The notes below the pieces were generated by a model. That model had not been told where the DNA came from. It searched no databases and was given only the letters and a program-made list of their open reading frames with translations. Below are positions 16,911 through 26,770 of a stretch of DNA of 64,000 nt, piece after piece. Location: positions 682,001 through 746,000 of the forward strand of contig NZ_CP045643.1 of the NCBI RefSeq assembly GCF_009498275.1. The letters run 5' to 3'. The DNA is from Streptomyces fagopyri. GTDB taxonomy: Bacteria; Actinomycetota; Actinomycetes; Streptomycetales; Streptomycetaceae. Position 1 is the stretch's first letter. The number at the start of each line of letters is the position of its first letter. A program made the position numbers and the translations under genes.

Positions 16911-18375
16911 TCAGCGCGCCGCGCCGAACCAGGTGGACAGCGCCTCGCGCAGGCCATGGCGCGCCGGCTTCGTGCGAGCCGACGGACGCGGCCCAGGCGA
17001 TGTATCCGTCGGGGCGGACGAGTACGGCGGAGGCCGGAAGGGGCTTGTCGCCGGACTGGGCGGCTACGAGGTCGACCCGGTCCTTCCAGCCTGCCGCGAT
17101 GCCGGCCACCACGGAGTCCTCGGTGAAGTCCGCCAGTACGGGTCGGGCGGCCAGGAGTCGTTCGGCGATCGGGGTCCGATCGCCCGCGAGGTACGCCTGA
17201 AGGCCGGGAAACCACTGGCCGACCAGGAGGTGCGAGGCGTGCTCGCCCATGTCGTACCCGACGTCCGTTCCGCCCAGGAGCGCCGCGACGCGACCGCGGT
17301 TGCTCTCGTCACCGAGCAGTTCCGCGATCAGCTCACGCGTGGCGGTGATGTCCTCGCCCGGACGCATCAGGGCCATCTGGGCGCGGGTCTGCATGAGAAC
17401 GCGTCGCCCGGCCGGTGCCCGTTCGGTCTCGTAGGTGTCCAGCAGGCCTGCCGGCGCCCAGCCCCGGACCTGTGCGGCGAGCTTCCAGCCGAGGTTGACG
17501 GCGTCCTGCATGCCCAGGTTCAGCCCGGCTCCGCCGACGGCGGAGTGCACGTGCGCGGCGTCGCCCAGCAGCAGGACGCGGCCCGCTCGATAGGACTCGG
17601 CCTGCCGGGAGTTGATACCGGCGACCCGGCGGAGCAGATGTGGCCCCGGGGTGGCGGGCCGGTTCATCGGCAGGTCCGCGCCGAGGACACGGCGAACGCT
17701 TTCCTGGAGCTCACCGAAGGTCACCGGTGTGCCCTCGTCGACAGGCGGCCGGTCCCACTCGAAGACCGCGACGAGGTGGGCACCGGGGTGCGAGGGCATC
17801 GCCGCGAAGGAGAACACACCACCGGGCAGGCGGTTGTGGGCGTACGGCCGAAGGCGTGCACCCAGGCCGGGGAGATCGAGTTCGCCGGTGCCAGGGGTCA
17901 GCAACGCGTCCGGGACGACGGCGTGTCCCGCGCGGGAGACGAAGGTCTCGTCCGTGGTGCCGGGGAAGGCGATGCCGGCCTGCTCGCGCACCAGGCTGTG
18001 TCCGCCGTCGGCGCCGACCAGGTAGCGGGGACGCATCCGGTACGCGCCCTCGGGGCCGCGGATGTCGAGGGTCACGGCGTCGTCGTCCTGGCGCAGCGTG
18101 GTCAGCCCGTGTCCGCGGCGGATCTCGACGCCGAGTTCCCGGGCCCGCTCTTCGAGCACCTGCTCGGCGCGCGTCTGCGGTACCTGAAGGACGTGCATCG
18201 GGTTGTCGCGCAGTCCGCGCAGATCCAGCGGTATGCCGCTGAACTTGTAGAAGGGCAGAGGCTCGGGAGGGCGGGCGCGATCGGCGAGCCGCTCGTACAC
18301 ACCGCGGACCTCCAGCGTGCGGACCACCCGCCCGACCAGTCCGTTGGCCTTGGTCCAGAGCATCGAGCGACCGCC
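16911..18375 (-). pseudogene. FAD-dependent aromatic monooxygenase, 5'-truncated and frameshifted
   Basis: The frame encodes most of a PheA/TfdB-type flavoprotein hydroxylase: TKANGLVGRVVRTLEVRG, the second FAD motif GRVLLLGDAAHVHSAVGGAGLNLG, and a thioredoxin-like C-terminus. Two defects are visible. The N-terminal Rossmann segment with GxGxxG, about 40 residues, is absent; upstream codons are unrelated. Near 16955-16965 the frame breaks: the expected ending GLREALSTWFGAAR with a stop at 16911 is read in a different frame from the body. It therefore cannot bind FAD normally. Its missing 5' end abuts a truncated Clp_N gene. Confidence 0.75.
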
Positions 18376-18389
18376 GGTACCCGCCTCAC

Positions 18390-18601
18390 GCAAACGGACC
18401 CCCTTCACCTCGGGCGCGCGCTCGGTCCTTCCGCGCGCACTCGCCGAGGTGAAGAAGGGCGGCAGCCGGCGCATCACGCCGGAGCACCTGATGCTCGCGA
18501 TCCTCGACTGTGAACTGCCGGACCCCGCAGCGGAGTTGATGGAGCGGCTGGGCATCGACCGCCCGTCCGTCCGTGAACGCATCAGGCAGGCCGCCGCCTG
18601 A
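18390..18601 (+). pseudogene. Clp_N-domain protein, 3' fragment
   Basis: The frame from about 18390 to the stop at 18601 reads RTPFTSGARSVLPRAL, then ITPEHLMLAILD and ELMERLGIDRPSVRERI. This matches the second half of a Clp N-terminal repeat, as found in small Clp_N proteins of actinobacteria. The first part is missing; upstream codons are antisense to the monooxygenase. The original gene would have been divergent from that gene. Confidence 0.55.
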
Positions 18602-18733
18602 GTCTTCGCTCCGACACGGGAAGCGGGTCAGTCAGTACGGGAGACTCCGTGTCGGGCCGTCACCGGCGGGCGTCGGGCCCCGGCCCGAAGGCCGGGTCCG
18701 GCCTGCGCCCGGTGCGACTCGCAGGACTTCCGG

Positions 18734-19984
18734 TCACCTCGTGCTCGCGTCGCGGCGGCGCCGGGCGAGCAGCACGAGGGAACCGCCGGCCGCGACCGTC
18801 GCCGCGGCCGAACCGGCCCACACGGCAGTGCCGTTGCTGCCCGTCGCGGCGAGACCGCCCTGCGGGCTCGCGCCGGACGTGCCGCCGGTGGCCGCCGAGG
18901 TCGTCGCCCCGGTCATCGTGGGGGAGCCGCCCGTCGAGGGGCTCTGGGTGTCCTTGCCGCCGCCGGTGCCCGGACCACCGTCTCCCCCTCCGCTACCGGT
19001 GGTGGGCCCGCCCGAACCACCCGTTCCCTGGCCGCCCGTGCCCGAACCACCCGTTCCCGGGCCGTCGTCCGTGACCACGTCCACGTGGAGATACGCCGTG
19101 TCGTTCGCCGCGTTCTTGTCGTAGCTCTGGTGAGTGCCGTAGACGGAACTCGCCCGGACCTCCCCCTCGGTGTCGTGCGCCTTGCTGCCGATCTTGAGGA
19201 CGAAGGCGTAACTGAGCTTCTGCCCCACCTCTATGAGGTTGTCGTCGTGCCAGCACACGTAGACGGGGTGTCCGGGCTCCGACGGACCGGTCGGCGAGTC
19301 GATCCCGAAGGGGGCGCACTCCTTCGGGACCTGTACGGCGGTGGTGCCGGCCGGAATGTGCACCATCAGGCCCGGCTGCTCGTCGCTCTCCGTGTTGTGG
19401 ATCCAGCCGGGTCCGTCGTTGCGCAGGGTGGCCGTGAGGGTGACGGTGTGCCCGCGACGGCCCTTCGCCCGGTCCCCGACCGCCACGAGGTCGGCCGAAC
19501 TGTCCGCGGTCAGAGCCATCCGGTGGTAGCTGTCGTCGTATCCCTCCTCGTCCGGCGCCTCTCCCGTGGGGCCCGTGCCGTACTCGACGGTCTCCATGAG
19601 GGCCTTGGCGAGCACCTTGAACCGTACGGGCACGGTGACGGAGGCCCCCGGCTCGACGACGGTGTCCAGCCTGCACCGCGCCTGAGCCACCTGATCGGCG
19701 TCGGTCGAGTAGGTGCAGCCCTCGACGGTGTCGGGGAACCCGAGTCCCCGCGTCAGCCGCGTCTGGAAGAGGACGCCGTGCGCGGCCTCGGTGCCGGTGT
19801 TGGTGACGGTGACGCTCTTGTCGTAGGTCTCGCCCGGCTCGGGGGCGGGGGCCGGGAGCGTCGAGACCACCAGGTGCACACCGGCGTCGTCGGCGTGTGC
19901 GACGGACGCGGACAGTGCGGGGACGGTCATGCCGAGCACGGCGGTGGCCAGGGTTGCCGTTCGGCGGAATCGTGCGCGCACCAC
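18734..19984 (-). CDS. Secreted cell-wall-anchored protein with LAATG sorting signal
   Basis: 416 residues. A signal peptide (ATLATAVLGMTVPALSASVAHA) is followed by two DUF11-like beta domains (about 35-150 and 160-290) containing paired Cys. Then comes a Gly/Thr/Ser-rich linker of GTGGSGTGGQGTGG type, LAATG, a hydrophobic stretch and a basic tail RRRRD. LAxTG is the substrate motif reported for class E sortases of Streptomyces. The start is the first of two GTG codons after GAGGAGA. Probably displayed on the hyphal wall; ligand or role unknown. No sortase gene is nearby. Confidence 0.8.
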   Translation of the reverse strand: MVRARFRRTATLATAVLGMTVPALSASVAHADDAGVHLVVSTLPAPAPEPGETYDKSVTVTNTGTEAAHGVLFQTRLTRGLGFPDTVEGCTYSTDADQVAQARCRLDTVVEPGASVTVPVRFKVLAKALMETVEYGTGPTGEAPDEEGYDDSYHRMALTADSSADLVAVGDRAKGRRGHTVTLTATLRNDGPGWIHNTESDEQPGLMVHIPAGTTAVQVPKECAPFGIDSPTGPSEPGHPVYVCWHDDNLIEVGQKLSYAFVLKIGSKAHDTEGEVRASSVYGTHQSYDKNAANDTAYLHVDVVTDDGPGTGGSGTGGQGTGGSGGPTTGSGGGDGGPGTGGGKDTQSPSTGGSPTMTGATTSAATGGTSGASPQGGLAATGSNGTAVWAGSAAATVAAGGSLVLLARRRRDASTR

Positions 19985-20348
19985 GGGGATCTCCTCGAGA
20001 GACGGGAAGGGACAGGACGGCGTCGACTTCTCCTGTCCGCTGGTTCACCTTGTGGACATCCGGAGGATCACCGGAGTTGTACCGACCAGGCATTTTTGAC
20101 CTGTTCATGGGATCGCGTGGGCTTCCGGCACAGGGGCCGGCCCGCTCTCTCCGGTCGACAGCCGGTCCGGTGGAAGACGTGATGACCGGCCTGTCGCGCC
20201 CCCGACGGTGCGACAGGCCGCCGGGCAGAACCGTTCGGAGCGTCTGTTGGATCCGCCGGCTAGGTAGCGTGGCCGTCGAGCCGCATGGAGCGACCATGCG
20301 GCCGGCGGATCCGCACGGTGACTTCCGGCGGAGAAGGATGAGGCTGCG

Positions 20349-20723
20349 ATGACCGAACTGGCGAAGCCCGAGATCGACTTCCCCGGGGGCGACGCTCCCA
20401 CCGACCTGCAGATCAGGGACCTCGTCGTGGGTGACGGGGCCGAGGCGAAGGCCGGCGCCGCCGTCGAGGTCCACTACGTCGGCGTCACCTTCGAATCCGG
20501 AGAGGAGTTCGACGCCTCCTGGAACCGCGGCCAGACCTTCCGGTTCCCCCTGGGAGCCGGCAGGGTCATCAAGGGCTGGGACCAGGGCGTCGAGGGCATG
20601 CGGGTCGGCGGCCGCCGTGAGATCACCATCCCCCCGCACCTCGCCTACGGTGACCAGTCACCCTCCCCGCTGATCCCGGCGGGCTCGACACTCATCTTCG
20701 TCGTGGACCTGCTCGGCGTGTGA
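20349..20723 (+). CDS. FKBP-type peptidyl-prolyl isomerase
   Basis: 124 residues, a single cytoplasmic FKBP domain without a signal peptide. Motifs include VEVHYVGVTFESGEEFDASW, GRVIKGWDQGVEGMRVGGRREITIPPHLAYG and a terminal LIFVVDLLGV. The aromatic and acidic active-site residues are in place. It folds proteins by cis-trans isomerisation at proline. ATG 20349 follows a GGAGAAGGA site. A strong hairpin follows its stop, so it is probably monocistronic. Confidence 0.92.
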   Translation: MTELAKPEIDFPGGDAPTDLQIRDLVVGDGAEAKAGAAVEVHYVGVTFESGEEFDASWNRGQTFRFPLGAGRVIKGWDQGVEGMRVGGRREITIPPHLAYGDQSPSPLIPAGSTLIFVVDLLGV

Positions 20724-20733
20724 GGTGAGCCCT

Positions 20734-20772
20734 GCCGCCCGGCCTCGTCCATCGGAACGCGGGCCGGGCGGC
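20734..20772 (+). terminator. Hairpin terminator after the FKBP gene
   Basis: Perfect 11-bp arms GCCGCCCGGCC (20734-20744) and GGCCGGGCGGC (20762-20772), 10 bases after the stop codon. Confidence 0.7.
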
Positions 20773-20902
20773 GCCTCGTTCGGTCCGACGGTGGGTCGCC
20801 CACCGCGCCGCGGGTCGCCCTCCCGGGCCGACCGCGCCAGGTGGCGTACGGAATCGGCAAGGGTGCGGGCGAGCCTGGCGACGGTTCCCGACGCACAGCC
20901 GG

Positions 20903-20977
20903 GCCGGACATGGGCCGATGCCGGACATGGGCCGATGCCGGGCAAGACCTCCGCGGGCTCGGCCTCCGCGGGCTCGG
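20903..20977. repeat. Two adjacent short tandem repeats
   Basis: GCCGGACATGGGCCGAT is present twice (20903-20919, 20920-20936). CCTCCGCGGGCTCGG is present twice (20948-20962, 20963-20977). They lie in the 506-base space between the FKBP gene and the next gene, which otherwise shows nothing. Confidence 0.7.
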
Positions 20978-21229
20978 CCTTTGCGGATGGTGCGAGCGGG
21001 TGATGTCCCCCGACGGGTGTCCGGTGGACGCCGGACCGTGTTGGGCGCGCTTCCTGCCTCCGGACGGATGCCCCAGCAGCCGGCCGAGCCTCCGACTCCG
21101 GTCCTCCCCTCCTCCGGGGCACGGGCCGGCTCGGGCGACCGGGTGACACATGGCCCGGCGCCCGCCCGTCCGGCCCAATCGCCAGGTCTCCCCCGGGCGG
21201 ACGAACAGAACGTGAGGTAGGAAACCCAT

Positions 21230-21949
21230 GTGAATGATCTGCTCACCGAAGTCATCGGGGCCCACGGCGGGATCGGACGCTGGCAGGAACTGAGCCGGGC
21301 GCAAGCCACTCTCGTCAGTGACGGGGCCCTGTTCGCCGTCAAGGGCCTGCCGCAGGATGCCACTCCACGCGTGATGACCGTCAGGCTGCACGAGGAACAC
21401 GCCTCGGTACAGCCCTTCGGCTCTCGCGATCAGAGGACAGACTTCACACCCGGCCGAGTGCGCATCGAAAAGCTCGACGGTCAGGTGGTCGCCGAACGCG
21501 AGGACCCCCGGACGTCCTTCGCCGGACACACACTCGAGACGCCCTGGGACCCGCTGGACCGCGCCTACTTCAACGGCTACGCGCTGTGGACCTACCTCAC
21601 CACGCCCTTCCTGCTCGCCATGCCCGGCTTCACGGTCACCGAGATCGAGCCGTGGCGGGAAGGAGAGGAGAGCTGGCCGGGGCTGCGCGCCGCCTTCCCG
21701 TCCCGGATCGCGAGCCACAGCACTCACCAGGACTTCTACTTCGGTCCCGACCGACTCCTGCGGCGCCACGACTACCACGTCGACGTGGCCGGCGGATTCG
21801 CCGCCGCACAGTACGTCTACGACCACGTGGAGGCGGACGGCATCGTGCTGCCCACCAGACGCCGGGCCTACCGCCGCGACACCGAGGGTCGCCCGCTGCT
21901 GGACCAGGTCATGGTCTCCATCGACCTCAGCGACGTCCACTACAGCTGA
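21230..21949 (+). CDS. Conserved protein of unknown function
   Basis: 239 residues, no signal peptide or membrane segment. It alternates beta-rich stretches with conserved-looking motifs (GHTLETPWDPLDRAYFNGYALWTYLTTPF, HQDFYFGPDRLLRRHDYHVDVAGG). The pattern suggests a beta-barrel or clamp fold such as LolA/LppX-like binding proteins, but I do not recognise the family. The GTG start is preceded by GAGGTAGG. A perfect hairpin follows the gene. Confidence 0.7.
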   Translation: MNDLLTEVIGAHGGIGRWQELSRAQATLVSDGALFAVKGLPQDATPRVMTVRLHEEHASVQPFGSRDQRTDFTPGRVRIEKLDGQVVAEREDPRTSFAGHTLETPWDPLDRAYFNGYALWTYLTTPFLLAMPGFTVTEIEPWREGEESWPGLRAAFPSRIASHSTHQDFYFGPDRLLRRHDYHVDVAGGFAAAQYVYDHVEADGIVLPTRRRAYRRDTEGRPLLDQVMVSIDLSDVHYS

Positions 21950-21980
21950 CGGGAGCCTTCCGCCGGCACCTCCCTGTGCG

Positions 21981-22009
21981 GCCCCGCCGAAGGTGACCGT
22001 CGGCGGGGC
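21981..22009 (+). terminator. Hairpin terminator
   Basis: GCCCCGCCGA (21981-21990) pairs perfectly with TCGGCGGGGC (22000-22009) across a 9-base loop, 31 bases beyond the preceding stop. Confidence 0.7.
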
Positions 22010-22282
22010 GAGGCTCCTCAGTCGGCGCAGAGGGTGCCGGGGGCGGGCAGCGCGCCGGTCGTGCGGTAGCGGTTGGTGGCTCCGGCCGAGGGGCGGCCTT
22101 TCCCCGCCCGGTCCTGCCCGGCCGGCGGTCACGGAAGGAACCGTCGGTATCCCGCACGGGCGCCTTCCCGGCGGTCTCCGGACCGTACGAACCGGAACAG
22201 GTGGTGCGCGGTAATCCACTCGCCCGCCCGGACCGCGTACGACGAGAATGCCGGGACCGCCGACGATTCGAGGAGCTCCGCC

Positions 22283-23215
22283 ATGACCGGTCCGCAGCAC
22301 GCCCGCGACAGCTTGGACGGCCTGGTGATGGGCGACGCCTTCGGTGACGGTTGGTTCACGCGTTCCGACGAGGACACCGAAGGCCTGTGGGCGGCGCGCC
22401 GGCCGCGTCCGGCGCCGTGGTCGTGGACGGACGACTCCGCCATGGCTCTCGTCCTGTTCTCACACCTCGCGACCCACGGGGAGGTCCGGCCGGGCGAGTT
22501 GGCGAAGGAGTTCGCCGCCGAGTACGACCGGGACCCGGGACGCAAGTACGGGCCGTCCATGCACGGTGTACTGCGGCGCATCGGGGACGGAGAGGACTGG
22601 CGGGCCGTCACCACGGCGCAGTTCGGCGGACAGGGTTCCCACGGCAACGGCGCCGCGATGCGGGTCGCCCCTCTGGGGGCCTGGTTCCGGGACGACATGA
22701 CGGTCGTGTGTGAGCAGGCCCGGCTGTCCGCGCTCGCCACCCACTCCCACCCGGAGGCGGTCGCGGGAGCCGTGGCCGTGGCGGTCGCCGCGGCGCTGGC
22801 GACCGCCGACAAGGGCCCGGACACCCCACCGCGTGCGGAGTTCCTGCGGGAGATCGCCGCGCACGTGCCGGACAGTGACGTCCGCTCCGGACTGCTGGTG
22901 GCCGCGGCGTTCTCGCCGCGCACGTCCGTTCGCCACGCGGCGTCCGTACTGGGCTCGGGAACACTGATCTCGGCTCCGGACACGGTTCCGTACGCCCTGT
23001 GGTCCGCCGCGGGTCATCTGGGCGATCTCTCCGAGGCGTTGTGGCAGACCGTCGCCGGGTGGGGCGACCGCGACACCACCTGTGCGATCGCGGGTGGCGT
23101 CGTGGCGGCCCGAACCGGCACGGGCGCGCTGCCGGCGGCCTGGCTCCGGGCCCGCGAGGACATCCCCGCCTGGAGCCAGGACCCCACCGGGACGGAACGG
23201 CAGAACGCGAACTGA
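22283..23215 (+). CDS. ADP-ribosylglycohydrolase family protein
   Basis: 310 residues. ARH/DraG-type signatures: GDAFGDGW at the N-terminus, the metal-binding WTDDSAMAL in place of TDDT, GSHGNGAAMRVAPLG in the centre, and DTTCAIAGGVVAARTG near the end. The family removes ADP-ribose from proteins or nucleic acids using two Mg ions. The Ser for Thr in the TDDT motif is a mild change. The start is ATG 22283 after AGGAG; upstream frame codons are unrelated. The target is unknown and no ADP-ribosyltransferase lies nearby. Confidence 0.82.
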   Translation: MTGPQHARDSLDGLVMGDAFGDGWFTRSDEDTEGLWAARRPRPAPWSWTDDSAMALVLFSHLATHGEVRPGELAKEFAAEYDRDPGRKYGPSMHGVLRRIGDGEDWRAVTTAQFGGQGSHGNGAAMRVAPLGAWFRDDMTVVCEQARLSALATHSHPEAVAGAVAVAVAAALATADKGPDTPPRAEFLREIAAHVPDSDVRSGLLVAAAFSPRTSVRHAASVLGSGTLISAPDTVPYALWSAAGHLGDLSEALWQTVAGWGDRDTTCAIAGGVVAARTGTGALPAAWLRAREDIPAWSQDPTGTERQNAN

Positions 23216-23850
23216 CAGCGGAGCCGCTTCTGCCCATATTTCCCAGGTGGGGTGCCAGTTGGGCCAGGACGGGAACGGTGTGCGCCAGGTCGTTCGGGTT
23301 CGGATTCCCCGGGAAATTGTCAACTGCTCCGTGTCAGTGGTGCGGTTCAGGATTTCCCGGGCTTCTGTTCGAGGTCTCCGGTCCCTTCACGGCACGGATG
23401 ACGGCGCCGATGGGGTCGGAGACATCGCAGACGAAGAGCCGATGGGGGGCGTATGGATGCCGAGGGCGGTACGGACCGGGTTGAGGACGTGAGGTCGTGG
23501 CTGCGGGGGCTTGACGTGTTCGCCGGCCCCCTGGCGGACTTCGACCCCGAGCAAGTCCCGGATCCGCGGGCATGGAGGCCTGGTCGGTATCCGCCGAGCT
23601 TCAGCGCGATCCGTGCGGCGACCGTCTGCTCCCGGTCCGTATGGCGGTGGTGGGGATCCAGGGCCCGGTCACCGTCCAGCGCGCCGCCCGCCGTCACACG
23701 CCGCCGACGGCCGACCGGCGCACGGCAGGACAGGGGCTGAACCGGCCCCCCGGCCGTTGTCACCCAACACGGCGGCCGCAACCGACGGCGTCCGCAACCG
23801 ACGGCGTCCGGGCCGATGGCGCACGGGCGGGTGGCGCACGGGCGGGGGCT
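23216..23850. other. Gene-poor gap with a possible gene fragment
   Basis: About 635 bases. A frame at 23453-23740 starts MDAEGGTDRVEDVRSWLRGL and then FAGPLADFDPEQVPD. That resembles a real protein N-terminus, possibly of a pyridoxamine-phosphate-oxidase-like protein, but the rest is compositionally random. It may be a truncated gene. Nothing else is seen. Confidence 0.35.
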
Positions 23851-24786
23851 TCAGCGCGGAAGCACCCAGTCCGGCGCCCAGGTCCCGGTGGCGTCACGGC
23901 CGGTCGTCGTGGCGGCGAGGTGGGCGCGGAGGGTGGCCAGCGCCGGGTGGGGGTTGTCACGGTGCCAGAGGAGCGAGTGCGGGTAGACGGGCGTCGGATC
24001 GGTCACCGGGATGCGGCGCAGGCCGTGGCCCGCGGGCCAGACGAGACGGGTCTGCCCACCCATGAAGGTGGCCAGGGCCGGGGTGTCGGCGATGGTGTCG
24101 AGGAGCGCGTCGGAGCCGAAGTTGGGACCGGTCGCCTCGATGGTGAGGCCGAACTCGGCGACGAGGTCGTCGTAGTAGGCGGCCCACTCGGTACCGGGGA
24201 CGATGCCGGGCATCCAGATCCGGTGCCCGGAGAGCTGGGCGACGGTCACCGACCGGGCGCCCGCGAGCGTGTGCGCGGGACCGGTGAGGAGTTCGAGCGG
24301 CTCGTCGAGCACCCGGACGGACTCGATGTCCGTGGGGAGAGGCCGGCCCGGTACGCCGACGGCTCGGAAGGACGCGTCGATCGCACCGGAGTGGATCGCG
24401 GCGACAGCTGTCTCGATGTCGAACAGCATCACCACGTCGAGATCGACCTCGGGGTGCGCGTGGTGGAAGCCGCGCAGCAGCCCCGCCGCCGCGCCACGTG
24501 AGGCGATCACGTCGACCCGCAGCGGACGGCGGCCGGTGCGCACGGACGCGACCGCGCGTTCGGCGACGCGCAGCAGATCACGTGCGTGGGGCAGGAACGC
24601 CTGCCCGTCGATGGTGAGCTCGGCCCCGCGCGCGGTGCGGGTGAACAGCCGCACGCCGAGGTTGCGCTCCAGCGCGGCGATGCGCTTGGAGACGGCCTGT
24701 TGGGTGACCGCCAGCTCCGCGGCGGCCTCCTGGAACTGGCCCGCGTCGGCGGCGGCGACGAAGGTCCGGACGGTGTCGAGGTCCAT
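23851..24786 (-). CDS. LysR-family transcriptional regulator
   Basis: 311 residues. The N-terminal winged helix-turn-helix (MDLDTVRTFVAAADAGQFQEAAAELAVTQQAVSKRIAALE) is followed by a periplasmic-binding-type effector domain. It diverges from the MFS gene at 24921 across 134 bases that contain CCATTGGTTGTGG. LysR proteins typically control the divergent gene and themselves, so the MFS exporter is the probable target. Effector unknown. Confidence 0.9.
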   Translation of the reverse strand: MDLDTVRTFVAAADAGQFQEAAAELAVTQQAVSKRIAALERNLGVRLFTRTARGAELTIDGQAFLPHARDLLRVAERAVASVRTGRRPLRVDVIASRGAAAGLLRGFHHAHPEVDLDVVMLFDIETAVAAIHSGAIDASFRAVGVPGRPLPTDIESVRVLDEPLELLTGPAHTLAGARSVTVAQLSGHRIWMPGIVPGTEWAAYYDDLVAEFGLTIEATGPNFGSDALLDTIADTPALATFMGGQTRLVWPAGHGLRRIPVTDPTPVYPHSLLWHRDNPHPALATLRAHLAATTTGRDATGTWAPDWVLPR

Positions 24787-24920
24787 GTCGACACCCTACG
24801 GTCACAACCATTGGTTGTGGCCAGGCGGTCCTGCGGTTGTTTGACCCCTCGGTACGGCGCTCGCTTTGATGCTTCCGGTCGCGGATCGGTTGTGCGGGTG
24901 AGTGGAGAGGGGCGACGGGC

Positions 24921-26237
24921 ATGAGAGGCGGGAACCGGCGGACACGTCTGCGCGGACTGCCGCTGGGACGTCCGCGCGGACAACGGCTGGGACGTCCGCG
25001 CGGAGATCGGCTGGGGCGGCGGTTCGGCTGGTTCTGGGGAGCGTACGGGACCAGCGCGCTCGGCACGTGGCTCGCCTTCGGCGCCTTCCCGCTGATCGCC
25101 ATCCAGGTGCTGCACTCGGGACCGGCCCAGGTCGCCGCGCTCTCCTCCGTGGGGGCCGCGGTGGGCGCGGCCGTGGCGGTGCCGCTCGGACCGTGGGTGG
25201 AGTTCCGCCGCAAGCGGACGGTGCTGATCGCCATGGACGGGGTGCGGTTCGCGGCGCTGCTGACGATTCCCGCCGCGTTCGCCCTCGGCGCGCTCACCTT
25301 CCTTCAGCTCCTGCTGGTCTCCGTCGTCGTCGCGGCGGCCGACATCACCTTCCGCGCCGCATCCGGCGCGTACCTGAAGGCGCTGCTGCCGGCCGAGGAC
25401 CTGCTCGTCGCCAACGCCCGGTTCGAGTCGACGGCCTGGACGACCACGATCGTCGGACCCCCGCTGGGCGGCGTCGCGATCGGACTCCTCGGTCCGGTGG
25501 CGACGGTGGTGGCCGACGCGGTCAGCTACCTGCTCTCGGCCCTGGGCATTCGCGCGGCGGGCGGCCACGAGCAGCTGCCCGAACGCCGGGAGACCACACG
25601 CATCCGGGCCGGGGACCTGCTCGACGGCTGGCGGTTCATCCTCGCCGACGCGACGCTGCGTCCACTCTTCTTCAACACCGCCCTTTTCAACGGCCTGGTG
25701 ATGGCCGCGCAGCCACTGCTGGCGGTCCTGATGCTCGGTCCGCTCGGGTTCGCACCGTGGCAGTACGGCCTCGCCTTCGCCGCGCCCTCGATCGGCGGCC
25801 TGCTCGGTTCGCGGCTGGCCCGGCCGCTCGTCACCCGGTTCGGGCAGCACCGGGTCCTGGTCGGGACGGGGGCGCTGCGCGCACTCTGGCCCGTGGGCCT
25901 GGCCTTCATCGGGCCGGACACCGGCGGGCTGCTGCTGGTGACGGGCGTCGAACTCGGGCTCATCTCCTGCTGCGGGGTCTTCAACCCCGTCTACGCCACC
26001 TACCGCCTCGAGCGCACCGCGACCGACCGGGTCACCCGCACACTGTCCGCCTGGGCGGTGACGACCAAGGCCTCGACCGCGCTCCTGACCGCCGTCTGGG
26101 GCGTGCTGGGCAGCCTGCTCGGCCCGCGTACGGCCATCGGCCTGGCCGGCGTGCTCCTGCTGGCGACCCCGCTGCTGCTCCCCCGCCGCGCGGCAGCGCC
26201 TCTCCCCGAACCGGAGCCGTCACCGAGCCGCGGCTGA
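24921..26237 (+). CDS. MFS transporter under LysR control
   Basis: 438 residues, about 12 transmembrane helices, closest in style to the EntS/TetV-like MFS group (FGAFPLIAIQVLHSGPAQVAALSSVGAAVGA). Before the first helix there is an arginine-rich tail with repeated GRPRG units; the DNA there repeats CTGGGACGTCCGCGCGGA. The tail may be an expansion, or the true start may be nearer residue 30. It is divergent from the LysR gene and followed by a hairpin at 26365-26400. Probably a drug or metabolite exporter. Confidence 0.85.
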   Translation: MRGGNRRTRLRGLPLGRPRGQRLGRPRGDRLGRRFGWFWGAYGTSALGTWLAFGAFPLIAIQVLHSGPAQVAALSSVGAAVGAAVAVPLGPWVEFRRKRTVLIAMDGVRFAALLTIPAAFALGALTFLQLLLVSVVVAAADITFRAASGAYLKALLPAEDLLVANARFESTAWTTTIVGPPLGGVAIGLLGPVATVVADAVSYLLSALGIRAAGGHEQLPERRETTRIRAGDLLDGWRFILADATLRPLFFNTALFNGLVMAAQPLLAVLMLGPLGFAPWQYGLAFAAPSIGGLLGSRLARPLVTRFGQHRVLVGTGALRALWPVGLAFIGPDTGGLLLVTGVELGLISCCGVFNPVYATYRLERTATDRVTRTLSAWAVTTKASTALLTAVWGVLGSLLGPRTAIGLAGVLLLATPLLLPRRAAAPLPEPEPSPSRG

Positions 26238-26770
26238 CGGGCGCGCCTCCCGTTCCGACCGTCGCCGAGCCAGACCTGGCGGGTCGCCACGACCGTCACC
26301 GTGCCGGGGTCGCGCAGCCACCACACGGGGCCGGCCCGGGAGAACCCGGGAGAACACAGAGAAAAGGGCCGGTCGGGAAGTCGCCTCCCTCACCGGCCCT
26401 CAGCCTTGGCACCCGTTCCCGGAACGAGGGTTCAGTCCTCACCTCTGACGATGTTCCCCTCGGGGCTGTCCGCCTGGTCCCGCCGCGCGGCGAGGGCGAC
26501 GGTCGCAGGAACGCAGGTACGTACTCCGCTCCCGTGCCGACGACGCGCTTCCGCCCAGCCCGTCTCCGGCCGGCGCGTGGCGATCTTCCTGCTGACCTCA
26601 GTGCTCACGACACTTCATCTTCTTCCTGCGCCCAGCCCGTGCGGGGCCCGGCTCTTCCGTCATCCTCTGGATACCCGTACATCTCTCGGATACCTCAGCC
26701 GGGTGCCCGTCCTCGGCAGGGAGAAACGCGAATGCGCCGTAGCTCTCGGAATCCGAGGAGAGAACCGGCA
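26238..26770. other. Gap after the MFS gene
   Basis: About 530 bases. Apart from the hairpin at 26365-26400 no feature is recognised. The long frame running through from the MFS gene is a shadow. Confidence 0.4.
26365..26400 (+). terminator. Hairpin terminator after the MFS gene
   Basis: AGGGCCGGT (26365-26373) pairs with ACCGGCCCT (26392-26400); inner GGGA/TCCC extends the stem across a small internal loop. Confidence 0.65.
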
